A stretch of DNA of 39,197 bases from JACCTH01 sp035281645 (GTDB lineage: Bacteria; Actinomycetota; Acidimicrobiia; Spongiisociales; ZC4RG35), in contig DATEDN010000009.1 of the NCBI GenBank assembly GCA_035281645.1, forward strand, positions 1 to 39,197, written 5' to 3'. A model generated the notes under the pieces. The model did no database searches and was not told where the DNA came from. It worked only from the letters and a program-made list of their open reading frames with translations. Positions 37,721 to 39,197 of this stretch are shown in pieces. Every line of letters begins with the position of its first letter. Positions within the stretch are counted from its first letter, which is position 1. Both the position numbers and the translations under genes were made by a program.

Positions 37721-38997
37721 CGAAGCCCCCGTCGCAGGTCGGCGATGAGATCGTCAGGACTCTCGAGTCCGACCGACATCCGCACCATGCCCGGATCGAC
37801 CCCCGCCATGGCCAGACCCTCGGCATCGAGCTGTTGATGAGTTGTGGAGGCCGGGTGAATCACCAGGGAACGGCTATCACCGACATTGGCCAGGTGGGAA
37901 AAGAGCCGGACGCTTTCGATAAAGCGGGCCCCTGCCTCTCGGCCCCCTTTGACCGTGAAAGCGAACACTGCCCCGGCTCCCGGTGACAGCAAACGCTGGG
38001 CTACCTCGTAGTCGGGATGATCGGGTCGCCCTGGATAGAGAACTCGCTCCACCTCGGGGGCGGCGGCGAGAAAGTCGACGATGCGGTCGGTGTTTGCGAG
38101 ATGGCGATCCATCCTCGCCGGTAAGGACTCGATGCTCTGGAGTAGTCGGAACGCGGTCTCCGGGGCGAGACAAGCGCCGAAATCGCGCAGGCCCTCCGCC
38201 CGCGCTCGGGCGATGAAAGCCGCCGGACCGAACTCGTCGGTGAAGACCACGCCGTGATAGGGGGCGTAAGGCTCGGTGAGTGCGGGGAAACGACCCGAGG
38301 ACTTCCAATCGAAACGACCGGAATCGACCAGTACCCCGCCGATCACGGATCCGTTGCCAGCGAGAAACTTGGTCGCCGAGTGTATGACGAGATCGGCTCC
38401 ATGATCAAAGGGCCGGCATAAGTAAGGCGTGGCGAAGGTGTTGTCGATCAGAAGCGGTACTCCGGCCTCGTGGGCGATCTCAGCCACCCGGGGTTGATCG
38501 ATGACACTCATTCCGGGGTTGCCGATCGTCTCGGCGATCACGGCACCAGTCTCGGGGAGAATTGCCGCCTTGATCCCGTCGAGGTCATCACTGGGCACGA
38601 ACGTGGTCGTGATGCCGAAGCGGGGAAGCGTGACCCGAAGCAGGTTGGCGGTGCCGCCGTACACCGCCGCCGAGCAAACCAGATGCCCACCCGCTCCAAC
38701 CAACGTCATGACCGCCAACGCGAGGGCCGCCTGCCCACTGGCCGTCGCCACCGCCCCTACTCCCCCTTCGAGAGAAGCCATCCGCTCCTCAAATGCCGCC
38801 ACGGTGGGGTTGGAGATTCGGGAGTAGATGTGGCCCGGCCGTTCGAGGTTGAAAAGAGATGCGGCGTGCTCGGTGTCCTCGAAGACGAAGCCAGCCGTGA
38901 GATAAATGGGCATCACTCGCGCTCCGGTGGCGGGGTCGGCCCTCACTCCGGCGTGGACAGCCCGGGTCTCAAAGCCCGGGTTTTCCGGCTGAGTCAT
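37705..38997 (-). CDS. metY: O-acetylhomoserine sulfhydrylase (MetY-type)
   Basis: 430-residue PLP enzyme of the Cys/Met metabolism class. It forms homocysteine from O-acetylhomoserine and sulfide. PLP-binding Lys210 is in VIHSATKFLAGNG. Other markers are HIYSRISNPTVAAFEERMASLEGG, VVFTDEFGPAAFIARARAEGLRDFG and the C-terminal MVRMSVGLES, which separate MetY from MetB. ATG at 38997 starts 7 bp after the molybdopterin oxidoreductase stop. It is followed by the hydrolase with overlap, giving an operon with plsY and the UPF0104 gene. Confidence 0.95.
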   Translation of the reverse strand: MTQPENPGFETRAVHAGVRADPATGARVMPIYLTAGFVFEDTEHAASLFNLERPGHIYSRISNPTVAAFEERMASLEGGVGAVATASGQAALALAVMTLVGAGGHLVCSAAVYGGTANLLRVTLPRFGITTTFVPSDDLDGIKAAILPETGAVIAETIGNPGMSVIDQPRVAEIAHEAGVPLLIDNTFATPYLCRPFDHGADLVIHSATKFLAGNGSVIGGVLVDSGRFDWKSSGRFPALTEPYAPYHGVVFTDEFGPAAFIARARAEGLRDFGACLAPETAFRLLQSIESLPARMDRHLANTDRIVDFLAAAPEVERVLYPGRPDHPDYEVAQRLLSPGAGAVFAFTVKGGREAGARFIESVRLFSHLANVGDSRSLVIHPASTTHQQLDAEGLAMAGVDPGMVRMSVGLESPDDLIADLRRGLRSSRG

Positions 38998-39004
38998 GGC
39001 TGGC

Positions 39005-39197
39005 TCAGGCGGGCCCGACGGTGACCGGGATGCCGTTCAGCACCGCATTACCCGACACCGGATCGATCGACCCGTCCGAGAGGAAGTTGACGTTGACACC
39101 GGCGTAAGCCGCCGCCACCTGCATCGCCGATCCCAGGCGACCGTGACCCCACCCGTAAGGAATCGAGACCACCCCCGGACGGATATCGGCGGTGACC
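39005..39197 (-). CDS. Molybdopterin oxidoreductase, C-terminal fragment
   Basis: The last 64 codons of a gene entering from the right edge. The reading VTADIRPGVVSIPYGWGHGR ... NVNFLSDGSIDPVSGNAVLNGIPVTV matches the C-terminal molydopterin-dinucleotide-binding domain of formate dehydrogenase/nitrate reductase-type enzymes (the GWGHG and 'DP.SGNA..NGIPV' segments). The full enzyme type cannot be told from this part. The stop is at 39005-39007, 7 bp before metY. Confidence 0.78.
   Translation of the reverse strand, partial: VTADIRPGVVSIPYGWGHGRLGSAMQVAAAYAGVNVNFLSDGSIDPVSGNAVLNGIPVTVGPA

Noticed and set aside
1..39197. tRNA, rRNA, riboswitch or origin sequences
   Set aside because: No cloverleaf, rRNA-like stretch, known riboswitch core or DnaA-box cluster was recognised in the few non-coding gaps; the longest, 26937-27349, is accounted for by a pseudogene and repeats.

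Overview
The window is a GC-rich bacterial chromosome segment that is almost entirely coding. It most likely comes from an actinobacterium, and Acidimicrobiia or a close relative fits best. The support is indirect: a mycothiol-dependent-isomerase-like protein, an F420-type luciferase-like oxidoreductase, a clpS gene coupled to a DUF2017 gene, SLH repeats of the 'GITxGC...FCP' kind, lipoproteins with Thr/Pro/Ala-rich linkers, an EtfD-like membrane Fe-S protein, many GTG starts and many 1-4 bp stop/start overlaps. No rRNA, tRNA, CRISPR array, integrase or recognisable transposase was seen.

Layout. 1-4307 (minus): a four-gene ABC importer operon of the PotABCD/iron type, followed after 5 bp by a glycoside hydrolase family 1 gene cut by the window edge. 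4381-7818 (plus): inorganic pyrophosphatase, dihydropyrimidinase/hydantoinase, a septum-formation-type lipoprotein and an NAD-dependent epimerase-like protein, all overlapping at stop/start codons. 7815-9383 (minus): HtrA-like lipoprotein protease, divergent by 9 bp from mmsA (9393-10883). 10886-11962: a single-gene cassette (AbiEi-type winged helix plus DUF559 nuclease) bounded by 22-bp perfect inverted repeats. 11955-14452: F420-type oxidoreductase, VOC protein and pirin. 14449-16870 (minus): DUF2017, clpS, pheA, a lipoprotein and a small zinc-ribbon-like protein.

16966-24803 (minus): EtfD-like membrane Fe-S oxidoreductase, PspA, TPM protein, Bcp peroxiredoxin, proline dehydrogenase, proC, uridine kinase and a DUF4388 protein. 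24884-32293 (mostly plus): the carboxyltransferase and biotin-carrying subunits of an acyl-CoA carboxylase. Between them lie a repeat-bounded island with a decayed four-helix-bundle (S23/IVS) gene, a redoxin, an arylamine N-acetyltransferase and an SLH cell-surface protein. 32290-35431: an ArsR-SRPBCC regulator with a palindromic operator, a DUF4230 protein, a 3-hydroxyisobutyrate-dehydrogenase-like enzyme and a mycothiol-isomerase-like protein. 35383-39197 (minus): UPF0104 membrane protein, PlsY, alpha/beta hydrolase, MetY and the C-terminus of a molybdopterin oxidoreductase.

Working together. Dihydropyrimidinase, CoA-acylating semialdehyde dehydrogenase and the F420-type oxidoreductase look like parts of a reductive pyrimidine/hydantoin catabolic module broken up by other genes. 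The hydroxyacid dehydrogenase and acyl-CoA carboxylase fit branched-chain and propionate/malonate-semialdehyde metabolism. EtfD would pass electrons from acyl-CoA and related dehydrogenases to menaquinone. The PspA-TPM pair suggests envelope maintenance.

The best candidates for something undescribed are the inverted-repeat DUF559 cassette (10886-11962) and the heptamer-repeat island (26485-27328). Next come two isolated perfect palindromes beside start codons, and three convergent gene pairs that share one CTAG as both stop codons.
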